A stretch of 64,000 nucleotides of DNA from assembly GCA_010909165.1 (NCBI GenBank), contig VJWM01000025.1, positions 682,001 to 746,000 of the forward strand, given 5' to 3'. Shown in pieces: positions 21,302 to 32,817 of the stretch. How positions within the stretch are numbered: position 1 is the stretch's first letter; each line of letters begins with the position of its first letter. This stretch comes from Anthoceros angustus. Its lineage: Eukaryota > Streptophyta > Anthocerotopsida > Anthocerotales > Anthocerotaceae. Position numbers and translations under genes: made by a program. A model generated the notes under the pieces. The model made no database searches. It was given only the letters and a program-made list of their open reading frames with translations, and was not told the origin of the DNA.

Positions 21302-21700
21302 TTTAAATCAATTTTAAGTTCTAGTTGAAAAGTATTAACCAATCTTGAAACTAATGTCCATTTTTGGATTAGAAATATTTTTTTGGACTATTTATTTTTG
21401 AAATTTCTACTGTTATTAATATTTTTAATTTTTAGAATTTCTACGGTTATGTCAAGCTCTGCTTAAGTTACATCATTCCAAACCCTTCTGAGGTTGTAAT
21501 TATCCACGATTGTAACTCTCACATTTATTGTAGTTTTTATCACGAATATAATTTTTACCTTTGACTATATCCCTTTTCTATGTTAAATAAAATTACATAT
21601 TTTATAAGTGCATAAAATCGTAAGATTATTCTCGATAATATATCACCTCAAAATAATTACGTTAATTACATACCACACTACGCACTACGTTCTAGTACAT

Positions 21701-21890
21701 GCAACGAGCTCTTACAGACTCAATATGTTTGTGAAGTGCACTACTTGTGCAAGTACATACATTTTCTTACTAACACCCCCAATATCTACTATAGTGCATC
21801 TAGCTCTCACGGACTCAATCTGATTATAAAATGCATTATCTATGCAAGTACATATATTTTCTTACTAACACCCCCAATATCTACTAAAGC
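21701..21890. repeat. 95-bp tandem duplication
   Basis: Two copies (21701-21795, 21796-21890) share GCAAGTACAT, TTTTCTTACTAACACCCCCA and AATATCTACT. They have diverged at perhaps 15 positions. Confidence 0.8.
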
Positions 21891-22043
21891 GCATTTATAT
21901 ATATGTGTAGAACCCTTTTCGTGTACCTACTCGATTACATACTAATATGTATATCCTTATGAGGAATTCTTAATGAAGAAGAAGAAAAAATATATTATAG
22001 TCCACTTTGACAGAACTTTCTTTCATAGGGCTTGGTATTTAAT

Positions 22044-22165
22044 AACTTGTACCATGGTGTGTCTGAACTACTTGCACCAAGGTATCCACTCGCTTTAAGC
22101 ACCCCATCTAAGTACCGATCTAAGCATAGATGCTTAATAACCACGTTCTTAGAAATGTGTGTCCA
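22044..22165 (-). repeat. SINE-like repeat, copy D
   Basis: Minus-strand copy with TTGTACCATGGTGTGTCTGA, CTTGCACCAAGG, AAGCACCCCATCTAAGTACC and GTTCTTAGAAATGTGTGTCC. Confidence 0.65.
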
Positions 22166-22479
22166 CATTTGGATGAGCTGATTGATTTTTTTGGGTGTGT
22201 TTATGGATGGTTTGAGAAGGTTCTGGGTAGGATCGTTAACGTTGGATCAGATCAAGTGGTTGATGTGCTCTGCCCATTTTCTCTTACGAGACCAAAGACT
22301 ATACCTACCCAGTCGTTCAAAATAGCATCATCATAAAACTCATTTCAAAGTTTACCATAGCCTTCTGTCAGTGGAGTTGGCCAAGGCTGATGATCGTAGC
22401 CATGGGATTGCATGGTGAATGTGTCGTCTACTACCTCCGACTCGAGTAGTAGCCAGAGGCAGAGTGAACTGTGCTTGTT

Positions 22480-25040
22480 CCTGTCAAATGATGAGTGCAT
22501 GGGGGAAACAAACCCAACCCTCCCAGGTGAAGGCGAAGGTGGCTGCTCTGGACATGGAAGTGCGTCCGTGGATGTTGAATTCCATCTGCAGCATGCGGGA
22601 TGATTCTGAGGTTGGAAGACCTGCAGGCTCGAAAGGGGCGTAACGGGTGAAACCGTGAGCAGCCTGTGTCGTCAGGGCCATCTCAGGAATGCTGTTCAGG
22701 CATTGGGAATTCTGGTCCAGATAGACTGTAGCATTTGGAAATCCCTCTTTTATACTGTCCTGAAGAATTGTGCAGACAAGAAGGAATCTGACAAGTGGGA
22801 TGATTCTGAGGTTGGAAGGCCTGCAGGCTCGAAAGGGGCGTAACGGGTGAAACCGTGAGCAGCCTGTGTCGTCAGGGCCATCTCAGGAATGCTGTTCAGG
22901 CATTGGGAATTCTGGTCCAGATAAACTGTAGCATTTGGAAATCCCTCTTTTATACTGTCCTGAAGAATTGTGCAGACAAGAAGGATCATGCTTTCACGGT
23001 GAAACAAGGCTATCAATCAGACATTTCTGTGCAACCACAATCTGCGAATGTATGCTTTGATTGGCAGATTGCAGCAGGCGATGGATGTGTTCACCATGGT
23101 TGCCAACCCAGATGCCTTCATGTGGTCTTCCATAATTTCTGCGTATGTTAAACATGGACAAGACAAGCAGGCCATAGAACTATATCGTCGGATGCGCAGG
23201 TCAAGTGTGAAGCGGGATGGTCATGTTTTTGTCGCTGCCCTTCAGGCTTGCGCAAGGGGACCAGACCTGAAAACTGGGCAGCAGGTGCATGTTGATGTGG
23301 TGGCCAGTGGTGCTCAGCTTGTTTTGTTTGTGTGCAGTGCCTTGGAGGATATGTCTGCCGAGTGTGGCAGCTTGGAGGTTGCTCAAAGAGTCTTTGATGG
23401 ACTTGGTCAAAGAACCGGAGTAACGTGGAATGCCATGATCGCAGGGTATGCACAGCAACGCTTGGGCATGAAGCCCTTCGCCTCTATCGTTCTATGCAAG
23501 AAGAAGGCGTTGTTGCCCTCAATTGCGTGACATTTGTGTACCTCCTGCAGGCATGTGCGAGTATGCACCAAGGCGTTGCACGAAGGGAAGGAGCTTCATA
23601 TGCAAGTTAGACAACGTGGACACCTATTTGACGTATTTGTCGCAAACAGTTTGGTAAACATGTACGCAAAGTGTGGAAGCCTTGAGGATGCTTAAAGAGT
23701 GTTTGAAGGACTTGATCAGAAAGATGTAGTGACTTGGACTGCCCTAATTGCAGGCTATTCTCAGCAAGGCATGGGCCAAAAAGCCCTTCATCTATCTGTA
23801 CAGTGGTATGCAAAAAGAAGGTGTCGCTGTACCCAATTCTGTCAGACTTGTATGCCTCCTGCAGGCATGTGCAAGTGTGGGCACCCTGGCATTGGAGAAG
23901 GGAAAGCAGCTTCATACACAAATTAGTGAACAAGGACATCAAGCTGACATGTTTGTAGCCAGCAGTTTGGTGGACATGTATGCAAAGTGTGGCAGCTTGG
24001 AAGATGCCCAAAGAGTGTTTAACGGACTTGACAAAAAAGAAGTGGTTATGTGGACTGCGCTGATCGCAGGGTATTCCCAGCAGGGCATGGCCGGGAGGCC
24101 CTTTGTCTTTACAGTGCTATGGAACATGAAGGCATGGCTGTCCCGAATTCGTTTCCCGAACGTTTGTGTGTCTTCTGCAGGCATGTGAAAATGTGGGCGT
24201 CTCAGCTTTTGAGAAGAGGAAGGAGCTTCATGTGCAAATTAGGGAACAAGGACATCAAGCTGACCTCTATGTAGCAAGCAGTTTGGTCGACATGTATGCA
24301 AAGTGTGGCAGCATAGAGGACGCTAAGAGAGTGTTTGAAGAACTTGGTAACAGAGATGTGGTAACATTGAATGCTATGATATCAGCATATTCCCACCACA
24401 GCATGGGGCGGGAAGCTCTTTGTCTTTACAGTGATATGCTAGAAGAAGGTATAGCTAAACCTGATTCATTGACATTTGTGAGCCTCTTGCAGGCATGTGC
24501 AAGTATGGGCACCCAGACCTTGGAGACGGGGAAGGAGCTTCACACAGAGATTAAAGAACGAGGGCATGAAGCTGACGTGCTTGTAGCCAACAGTTTGGTA
24601 AACATGTGTGCAAAGTGTGGCAGTTTGGAAGATGCCCAAAAGTTGTTTGATGGACTTGATGAAAAAGATGTGGTGACGCAGACTGCTCTAATGGCAGGGT
24701 ATGCACAGCAGGGCAGGGGTCAGGAAGCCCTTCGTATGTACCAGATTATGCTTTGTAAAACATGTGGTTGTGGCTGACCATGGTAGTTTTGCTTACCTTC
24801 TGAAGGCCTGTGCAAGCGTTGGTGCTGTGCAGAAGGTCGGCAGGCAGCTGCACTCAGAGATGGTATAGCTAGATAATGTATTGGTGGCAACTGCCTGGTA
24901 GACATGTATGCGAAATGTGGTGAAGTGGAATATCGTCACGGGGTTTGTGACAGCTTGTCCACAAAAAATGTGGTGTCATGGAAGTTTCTGATTGCTGGGT
25001 TTGCACACAGGGGCTTGGCCACAAGGTTCTTGTTCTGTGG
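22480..25040 (+). pseudogene. PPR pseudogene, chimeric between two PPR subfamilies
   Basis: Broken frames encode a PLS-type PPR array: SLCRQGHLRNAVQALGIL (22,660), YALIGRLQQAMDVFTMVANP (23,048), and several MYAKCGSLEDAQRVF units to about 24,650. These belong to the subfamily of the intact gene at 53 kb. At about 24,765 the sequence switches. The rest (LLKACASVGAVQK-like, VDMYAKCGEVE, SLSTKNVVSW) belongs to the subfamily of the KP gene at 14 kb. Frameshifts or stops lie at about 22,640, 23,470, 23,690, 23,800, 24,090, 24,180 and after 24,770. There is no E or DYW region. It looks like a recombinant relic that is no longer functional. Confidence 0.85.
22598..22984 (+). repeat. 200-bp direct tandem duplication inside the PPR pseudogene
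   Basis: 22598-22784 repeats at 22798-22984 with only two differences in 187 bases (A/G at 22619/22819 and G/A at 22723/22923). It duplicates the first PPR unit of the pseudogene and creates an in-frame stop, so it is recent. Confidence 0.95.
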
Positions 25041-25049
25041 GTAGGCAGC

Positions 25050-26000
25050 ATTATATGTTATGCGTGTTGGCAGTTGCCATGTTTGAGGTCCCCTGTTCAA
25101 GTGTGAGCCATATGGCCATGTACCTGAAACGAAGGTTTTGCCTGATATTTTCTGCCCCAGTGTTGTAGTGTTGGTCGCCTCTTATTGTGGGGGTGTTAAA
25201 TAACAAGGTGAGAGAGGTTGCATCGATTCCAATGCTTTCTGGGACATGACGCTGCATGCAATGACAATTCCATTCCATTCTACTGAAACAAGTAGCAGTA
25301 GCGTGCTTGTGCGGGCTTGTGCTTGCTTGTGTGTGCCAGCGCCCACTGTAGCATCGTTCATTACTGGATATTACAGAGTCGTAGAGCTGGAAAGCTGTAC
25401 ATGCGTATATCTGTGTGCGGAAGGAGTTGTCCTCTGGGCCAGACGTTGAAGTAAATAAGCCCTTGAAGTGAAGTGAAGTTCCGGACGCCATCCAGCAAGT
25501 CAGTGTCGACCTTGTACACCAATCAGGTAATACAACAGCATGCAGACCATCCCGAATGAATACCATGCCCATGCAGTAAGGAACAATGCGCTCCCATCTT
25601 GTTGGCACTGGTGTCGATCGTCTGCATTGGGCAGCGGTTGTGTTTGCTTGCAAGTTGGCATGGCTCCGTGGCAGCTTCGGTGTTTCTGCAGTGATTGCCC
25701 CTGAACTTCACTTCTCGAAAGACCTGCAGCAGGCGTGCTGATAGGAGGAGGCATGGGGTGGGTTATGAGAAGCTTTGATAAAGAGCCAAAACCCAGCTGT
25801 GTAGTAGCCAGCCAGGGCTTTGCATGCTGGTCTAAGGGATGATGTGCTCCAGCACATAGACTTGATTAATAATCCGCAACAAGCAACCCAACACGCCCTG
25901 CACACGGACACAGGAGAATTGTCCAGGAGAATGGGCAAATAGGCTCAAGGGTCGAACCATCCTAACGGCAACATGTTCTCTCCTATGGTGTGCATAGACT
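25050..26000. other. No gene recognised
   Basis: Downstream of the PPR pseudogene. Open frames are short and unlike known proteins. GTGCTTGTGCGGGCTTGTGC near 25,300 is a small degenerate repeat. Confidence 0.5.
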
Positions 26001-26001
26001 G

Positions 26002-26246
26002 CTGTTGAAGTAAACATCCGGCATGAAGGGCTGATAGGGCAGTTCTGCTTATCACCATCATCTCCAGGGAGGGACCTCCAATGACTTTTTGGGAATTCAC
26101 GAGATGGCTGCCCTCTAGAATTTGGGTCAGCTGTTGAAGTAAACATGCGGCATGAAGAGCTGATAGGGAAGTTCTGCTTATCACCATCACCTCCAGGGAG
26201 GGACCTCCGGTGACTTTTTTGGAATTCACGAGATGGCTGCCCTCCA
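26002..26246. repeat. 129-bp period tandem duplication
   Basis: CTGTTGAAGTAAACAT begins units at 26002 and 26131. About 115 bases match with around eight differences, ending GAATTCACGAGATGGCTGCC. Confidence 0.9.
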
Positions 26247-26249
26247 CAA

Positions 26250-27040
26250 CGATGGGTCATCCCTCCATCCTATCAATACTCCGGATCGGGAGGAGGAAGT
26301 AAAGTACCCTAGGTGGAAATGACATGCGGAAATGCAAGTGTGGATGGTAGTAAAGACAATGAGGTTGCGGGAGGCTGTAGTCTGGGGTATCCTGACAGCA
26401 GGGGTCACGAGTGGGTTGCAGACTGGTCACACTGCTTGCTCGCTCTTGAGGTCGTTGTTTTGGAATTTAGGAAGATGGAGCCATCCCGTCCCCTTGCTTG
26501 TACTACAGCACTGAGGATGGCTGGCTATTTGACATGTTGCAGATTTAGCCACAGCGCGTGACTGCGTGGCAGTTACAAATCCGCTGTCGTCGTCTGGCTG
26601 TTTGGCATGTTGCAGCTGGTTTCAGCTGGGGACATGTGAGGGCAAACATCTCCTCCTGGTTGATGCTAGCCGCCGACAGGGTGGAAGCAAAGGATTGAAC
26701 TTTTTTCCGGAGTCTGGACCAATCCTGGTGTTGGCACCTCTTCCCGGTGCTCTGGATTGCGAATGGAGGAATGGGCAGTGCCTGTTGCTAAAGACAAGCA
26801 GTCGTTTGAGGATTCTGAAGAAGCGGCACTTAAGCATGTAGAGCGGACGGTAACCCAGAAGCGCTGAGGGCATAGACGAGTGACAGGATAGAGAGCAGAC
26901 GATGTTGTTTATGCTCGTGTCCGGACAACGGGGATTGTGCACTCTGCAGACGTACCCCGAAAAGAAGGCTGCCTGTCTAGAAAATGCCAGATGTCGGTGG
27001 GCAACGGAATGCGCAAAGGCTCTGAAAACATCTGTTTGCT
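26250..27040. other. No gene recognised
   Basis: Lies 3' of the phosphotransferase gene on the other strand and may contain its 3' UTR and polyadenylation signals. No conserved protein could be read. Confidence 0.4.
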
Positions 27041-27044
27041 GTTG

Positions 27045-28085
27045 TTAAGCATCTCCGCCTTTTGGGCTGTAAAACTCCACATCCCGGAAGTAAGCAGGGG
27101 GAACAACACCGTTGAACCCTTCTGTGAGAATGACGCCGTTGTCGGAAGTAAAAAGTTTCATCCCATCCTTCAGAGCTTTCTCGACATTCAGATGAATCAA
27201 AACTTGAGAGGATTGTCGCATTCCGCTGATAACTCCGTCTTCCTTTGGCAAGCCTGTGGCAAAGTGAACATGCAAGCGCCTCATTCTTTTCAGCCCCTCC
27301 TTCTTTATTCGATCTAAGTGTGCTCGGTACGTTCCATGGACACACACTGGAACATCTTGAGCAGACAGTACTGGCGCCAGCAGGTCCTCTGTCTTTACCG
27401 CCGTAATCGAATGACCTTGATTAGCCCTAACAAGGAGCTTTCCATTTTCATCCAGCAGGCTAAATCTCTGTTTCGTATCGGAAGCAACGGCCTCTCGGAC
27501 CTCCTCGATGGTGTGTGAGCTCAAGGGCACGCCTGCTGATGTCTTCACCTTCAGCTTCAACAGCTCAGCTACGTCTACGTAGCCATCACTTCTGATATGG
27601 AGATGAAAATCTGGAGCCCGGTGCCGTAAAATTGCAGTCATCTGCCTCCCAAGAGCATCAATGCGGCGACCTCTAGATTCTGCACCGCCGCCCCGTCCTA
27701 CTCCGAATCCTGCTCCTGGCCCTCCTAATCCTCGTCCTCTTCCACGCGTAGCCTGCGGCCGAGAACTTTGGGACGTCTCATCCGAATTCTGTGTTCTCTC
27801 CCTGTCGACACCGGCGCCAGAAGCCGCTTGGACAGAATCAGCTGGAGCGGCAACGATTCTCTCCAAGCCACCGTCTTTGTCAGCTGCTGCATGGTCTGGA
27901 CAAGGCGCCTCACTCGTACACGCCGCCTCCAAAGGCTTCCTTACTTGGCCTGCCTTCTTTTTCTCCTGCCGCTCCTGTTGCTCCTTCTGCTTCCTTTGCT
28001 CCTCCTCCTCCTTCTGCTGCTTCTGCTCCCATGGTTGCAGTGATTCCAGCGCAGAGTCTTGCTTAGGGTTCTTGCGGCGAGGCAT
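27045..28085 (-). CDS. TPT1: tRNA 2'-phosphotransferase (Tpt1/KptA family)
   Basis: An intact intronless frame of 346 residues. The family removes the 2'-phosphate left at the splice junction when tRNA ligase joins tRNA halves, transferring it to NAD+ to give ADP-ribose 1'',2''-cyclic phosphate. The C-terminal 205 residues carry the full catalytic domain: ALGRQMTAILRH (Arg154-His155), DGYVDVAELL (168-177), LLVRANQGHS (Arg220), VHGTYRAHLDRIKKEGLKR (249-267), and GMRQSSQVLIHL (Arg290). The four catalytic residues (R-H-R-R) are therefore present. Residues 1-140 are a low-complexity extension: a Lys/Glu/Gln coiled stretch (22-46) and an RGRG/GGxG-rich segment (114-140) that suggests RNA binding or nuclear location. 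The start at 28085 opens with MPRRKNP; no Met lies further upstream in frame nearby. It has no operon-like neighbours; upstream sequence to 28,190 is the likely promoter/5' UTR. Confidence 0.95.
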   Translation of the reverse strand: MPRRKNPKQDSALESLQPWEQKQQKEEEEQRKQKEQQERQEKKKAGQVRKPLEAACTSEAPCPDHAAADKDGGLERIVAAPADSVQAASGAGVDRERTQNSDETSQSSRPQATRGRGRGLGGPGAGFGVGRGGGAESRGRRIDALGRQMTAILRHRAPDFHLHIRSDGYVDVAELLKLKVKTSAGVPLSSHTIEEVREAVASDTKQRFSLLDENGKLLVRANQGHSITAVKTEDLLAPVLSAQDVPVCVHGTYRAHLDRIKKEGLKRMRRLHVHFATGLPKEDGVISGMRQSSQVLIHLNVEKALKDGMKLFTSDNGVILTEGFNGVVPPAYFRDVEFYSPKGGDA

Positions 28086-28089
28086 GGTA

Positions 28090-28770
28090 AAATCGTGTGA
28101 AGCGCCGCGGCTTACGCGCCCGGATGCGATTTCCTGTCCTGCCGGCTATGACAGGTTCCGCGTGCCAACCCAACCTGAGGGGCTGCAATAATCGATGGGG
28201 CAGCCTCACAGATGAATCAGCCAGAAGCTACGAATCGTCCTCGAAGGGTCCCAGTATGTACACAGTACCTTCGCAATTCGATCCGAGCATGGACATGGAA
28301 CTGAACGAAGAGAGAATCAGACGCATAAATCTATTGAGGCCTACCTACACAAGGAGACGGGCATTTATAGAGGTAGGTTTTTATGTCGAGATCCGTGTTT
28401 CCTCGACCTTCGGAGTGTTTAATAAATAAACTTTAATCACTGGTATATGTTGTTTGAAAAAAACTAGTTTTTAATGTTTAATCCAGAGAAGAAGAAAGCT
28501 CGTCTTTACTCTATGAGTAGGAAGCATAATGGAAGTATCCCAAGGAGATCATACAAAATTATTCAGATTCATCCAAATTTTGCAACCAAATGTAGCTATA
28601 TCAAGCTCCATCTCCATATTTCCTTTTTAAGAGAAGAGTTGCATATTTTAATGGTCTCCTTTTCTAACGAATCAATCCAGTATTTACATGTTTTGCTTAT
28701 TAATGAATCTATATTTTTTCTATTCTATAGAATTTATATGTTTCTTTTTAGTGAATCAACAGGCTAATCA
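28090..28770. other. Intergenic, presumed promoter of the minus-strand phosphotransferase gene plus AT-rich spacer
   Basis: No coding sequence was recognised. From about 28,430 the composition turns AT-rich. Confidence 0.4.
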
Positions 28771-28773
28771 TAC

Positions 28774-28869
28774 GGGATTGATTGAGTATTTACATTCCAC
28801 GTAGCTTAGAGAATGGGTGGTGGGATTGATTGAGTATTTACATTCCACGTAGCTTAGAGAATGGGTGGT
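28774..28869. repeat. 48-bp perfect tandem duplication
   Basis: GGGATTGATTGAGTATTTAC opens both units (28774-28821 and 28822-28869), which appear identical. Confidence 0.95.
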
Positions 28870-29770
28870 CCTTCATAACCTTCCGACAGGAACCTTTTTC
28901 TGCCCTTACAACAGCAGCCCTTTTGACAGGGAGTCAACAGAGTACACATATAAGGTGGGTCTTAAGGGCTTCAGAACAGGGAGGCCAAGAGTAAATGAGG
29001 GTGGGTGGTACCCCATCTCATTATCGGTGGACCGTGAGGTTGATTAGTCACAAAGTTTAGGCTACTTTGTCATTCACGAAGGGAGGGCTCCCATGTTTCC
29101 TTAATCTTTGGAGTGTTTAATGTATGAGTAGGAACTCTAATGAGGAAAAAAAATGGTTTTTGCACAAGAGAAAATAACTACTTTCTTGTTAATTCAACCC
29201 CAACCACATCTCAAGAGTCCATACACTAGAGTATAGGATGATGGGGAGTAGCACTAAGCACTAGCTTGGGACGTTAGAATAACCACTTCTATTAACAAGG
29301 TGCAAGATGCTCTTTGAGTATTTGTTATTGATGGTAAAACTAAACTCAACCTCAATCCTCCTAACAATTATCATTTACGTTTTTTTATAAATTTCTTTAA
29401 AAACTTGTAAGTAGAAGAATATGATAATATAGTTTAAACCAAACTCATTTAAATAATATTAAATATATTCTATTTTAATTTTAAATAATTAAGTTCATAT
29501 TTATTATCATCAAGATTATCCAAGACCTTACACTATGCATATAATTTTCCTACACAGCGATTGATTTACTGAACTTAGTATCTAGGTGATACTTACACTG
29601 AACTTTGTAGGTACTAATAATTTATTTCGAACATTGTGGCTGGCTCAAGAGACTTGTGGAGTGTTTTAGAACAAGATTTTATTGAGGTGAAAAAACGATG
29701 GGAAAAGCCCATCTAGGAGGGGACAACCAAAGGGGACCAGGGGTCGAGGTGAAGAGGAGCAAATAAGCTC
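28870..29770. other. AT-rich intergenic DNA, no gene recognised
   Basis: Short frames only; no family signature. Confidence 0.5.
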
Positions 29771-30070
29771 CCTACCTAAAGTCACCTACTGCACCCACAA
29801 TGTCATATGCAGGAAGAATAAACGGCCTGCAAACCACGGAGGTAGAGGAAGATGCGTCACCTACTGTCGCCGCCTTGTGGAGGATCGCCGTTGAGAGCGC
29901 TCGTTGAAGGGCAATTGAAACCCGTTGTCGGAAGTATGCTGTGAAGTACGAGAGGGATGAGCCGTGTCTACGTGCATGGTAAGCTTTGGCACATGACTTG
30001 ACAAATTTGTCAAAGTCCTCAGCCATTGCCCCATACGTTTCTAGTGCAAGCGGAATAAAGAGTGTTTTAG
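29770..30070 (-). pseudogene. C-terminal fragment of a retroelement-type protein
   Basis: The minus-strand frame reads LFIPLALETYGAMAEDFDKF followed by VKSCAKAYHARRHGSSLSYF and YFRQRVSIALQRAL. This resembles the extreme C-terminus of reverse transcriptases of some LINE-like or DIRS-like elements, where a 'FxPL..E..G' block precedes 'F..RVSIALQRA'. A relative lies at 42,570-43,005. Nothing upstream of this fragment shows an RT core. Confidence 0.5.
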
Positions 30071-30224
30071 GCCACTCTAACTCTTTGAAATCATCAATGC
30101 CATCTCAACATGATCAGAACACCTCCGATTTGCAAAGCATGCATCCAATGAAGCATCTTAAAAGCTACATGTGATGGAGATGAGTAGAAACGATCATTAA
30201 CGACGGCTAGTGGTTCCCTGAACT

Positions 30225-30697
30225 ATGGCCATAGTTTGGCCACGGGACTCAGTGTGGACCCAAAAAATTGGTTTGTGCACAAGGATTCTTCGAGAAGCTC
30301 CTGCAGACCTCACCTCAGGGAATCAACCCTTGCCAAACAACCAAGCCTCCAAGTGCAGCAGCCTAAGGAGCCTAACACCTCCACTTCCCAGAAATTGTGT
30401 GGGTGGGGACGGATTTTCCATCGATGGTCGTCGCTAGGAGTAGGAGCACCGGTGGCAAAAAAAACTTTTGGAACATACCATGTGGTGGGACAACAGGGGA
30501 GATAAGAGTACCTTCCGTTCGCTTGACTTCCGACGTAAGGGGTCTGGGGAGGTCCTGTGGTTTAACAGTGTCCTCAAGCTAGCTTGGGTTGATGAGCAGT
30601 TCATTTCTTTGGGTATACAGATGGGACATGGTGCCTCTTCTTCCGGCTCTGGCGATAGGTCTGAACCTTGTAGATGTGCAGGGTCGGAAATGTTCTT
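30225..30697 (+). pseudogene. 5' fragment of a PPR gene paralogous to the 14-kb KP gene
   Basis: Starting with MAIVWPRDSVWTQKIGLCT, the frames match the N-terminal leader of the KP gene in order: APADL(T)SGNQPL.NNQASKCSS, a DGFSIDGRR stretch, DNRGDKS.FRSLDFRRKGSG, EVLWFNSVLKLAWVDEQF and RCAGSEM. Frameshifts are at about 30,440 and 30,475. At GGAAATG (30,697) the similarity stops and resumes at 31,944, so a foreign insertion of about 1.25 kb splits the copy. Confidence 0.85.
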
Positions 30698-31943
30698 ATG
30701 GAAAACGGTTTATGTGGTGGATTCGCCCCGATCACCCAGAGCTACCCAGTGGCCACACTTATCCCACGGTCGTCGAATACGTGGGTTCGATCCCAAGAGA
30801 CTTGTTTGGATGCGCTTATCCCTGAGGGGTCGATTCTCACTCTCTCTACAATTTCTTCCTTGTCACAAACTGCCTCACCGAATACGGGTTTTAGGTCTAC
30901 TAGCCCACGGCCCCAAATTGAGCCTTCCAGGTTCCTCTGACGTCTAAGACCACAGAAAAACACTACAACGACAATAACCCAATAACTCAATCTCATACCT
31001 CCTTCCACAACCATCTACTAGATCTATTCTCAACAACCTCTCAAGTCGCTCTTACAGCACCAACGCCTAGAGTGACCGAAATCGACGGATTTTCACTTGG
31101 GCCGGCAGCCCTGAGATTGCCTATCCGCCGCGATGACCGCCACATGGCGCCATCAACGGTGCCAACATTCAAAACCTGGCTTACTATATCTAACCCCCTC
31201 TTAGATGCATATATAGTCCCCCTGCATGCGCGTGATTTTCGAGGACCAAGGAAGTTGCCTTCCTTGCTCTTCGAAATAATCGCTCCAACTTTTCCTACCC
31301 GAAGGCCAAGGGTCACCTACCCCATCCTCCGAAAATCAAGATACTTTTTCCTACCACGACCTACCAAAGACCAAGGACTTTTTGCCTATAAAACTAAGGA
31401 CCGCTGTTAGCCTACGAGTTTGAAGAGTTAGTACCCCGTTGGAAAAATTCTAAGTCCCATTCCGAGTCTACTACCGACTTACCGACATCCTATCAACCGG
31501 CTACAACGACTCGAGTCGCGCTCCTGCTACACTAGTTAGAAACCTCCTATCTATGGGACTTCCCTACCTCCTACCTAAATGACCAAACTTTTTCACTCCA
31601 TAGTTTACCATGGGGATAGCGCCACGTGTCCGAGAACTCCGAGCGTTACAACAAGTTCCGGCCATGGCGTGCTCACAGTCATGTGTAACTGGAACAGAAA
31701 ATCATTGCGCATATAAGAGGACGCACTCGAGTGGTCAAGTGGTGTGTTGTGTGGTCAAAAAAAATCCCAAGGAGTGGATATATAGGGTCAGGATACGGAG
31801 ATTCCTTGGCCTTTGGGATTGTGTTGAAAGGCCTTGGCCTTCGGAATGAGGTTGTCCTTGGGTCTCGGTGGCTTTTTAGAATTTAGAGTAACTAGGGTTA
31901 AAATTGAAGGGTAAAGGGTTCAAACCCCATGGTTTCCTTGGAC
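30698..31943. mobile_element. Insertion of about 1.25 kb splitting the PPR fragment
   Basis: Defined by loss and return of PPR similarity on both sides. The interior has no recognisable protein. It contains two segments resembling RNA polymerase III B boxes (GTGGGTTCGATCCC near 30,782 and GGGTTCAAACCCC near 31,917) and a CT-rich middle part. It may be a decayed non-autonomous retroelement or LTR; target duplications were not clear. Confidence 0.5.
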
Positions 31944-32020
31944 TTGCGACGTAAGAAGCTGTAATCGTGAGCACGTTGTGGCAGCAGGGGAAGCTTAGAG
32001 AGGCCGTTGGGGGCAAAAGA
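31944..32020 (+). pseudogene. Continuation of the split PPR fragment
   Basis: AVIVSTLWQQGKLREAVGG aligns with AVTVSTLCNQGKLIEAIGA of the KP gene (14,617-14,673), directly continuing the piece that ends at 30,697. Similarity is lost again after about 32,015. Confidence 0.8.
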
Positions 32021-32815
32021 GAAAGAGATGGAGAGTGGCCGCTAAGTTGGGAAGTAATTCCCCCAACTGTCAGCACCATTGATGCCTGCCACATGGCACG
32101 ATCTACTCCATTGAACTCTCTAAGTAGCTCTCCTGCCAACTATACCTAAGGCTCCTACTCTACTGCTACTTAAACTATGGGTTCTAAATCAATTACTAAT
32201 TTCCTACGTATATACACAAATATAGCCTAGAAGAATTCTAGAAATGGCCCCCTACACGCTTAGAGCAGCCACCTACGTCGGTAGGTCCCCTACCTATAAT
32301 CTAAGGGGCAGGTACTTACCCTACCTGCTAAACTATCTATTCTTTATAAACTTCCAAATTACCCTTGTCCCTAACTTTCCTGGATGACTCTAAAAGACAC
32401 ACTCGTTACTACCCACCGCTCATTTTGAATTAAGATTGAACCAAAATGAACCAAACTGGATCAAAATGACAAAGGGACCCAAACTTTTGCATTCCACATA
32501 TAGCCACATGCCAGGAGCCTATGTTCAAATGACTTGTCTAGGCCATCCGGCCATCCTCCAGGCGTTGGAACTAGCATGCTCTTTGTGCATTTATATTGAA
32601 GCATTGTTTCCGTATAGAAACTTCCAACACTGAAGAACGGATGACTGCTGTCATTGCTTCTCTTTAAGAAAACCTGTCGAGCAGATTTCCATACTACGAA
32701 TTGTACTAACCTGTTCCTGCTGTGCTAACCACAGGATGCCCCTGGTATAGATATGCAAGCGCCTCCTTGTCTGATGTGCATCTACATGACCATCCCTGTG
32801 CTTCCACCCCTCTAC
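32020..32815. other. No gene recognised
   Basis: Mixed composition, CT-rich on the plus strand. No repeat or gene signature found. Confidence 0.4.
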
Positions 32816-32817
32816 AC

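Noticed and set aside
25246-25449. 67-codon frame with Cys/Val-rich hydrophobic peptide
   Set aside because: Generated by a degenerate GTGCTTGT repeat; no supporting features.
27661-28191. 176-codon plus-strand frame
   Set aside because: Opposite strand of the tRNA phosphotransferase gene's low-complexity N-terminal part.
30770-30800. Possible tRNA gene (GTGGGTTCGATCCC)
   Set aside because: Only a B-box-like stretch; no cloverleaf can be drawn around it.
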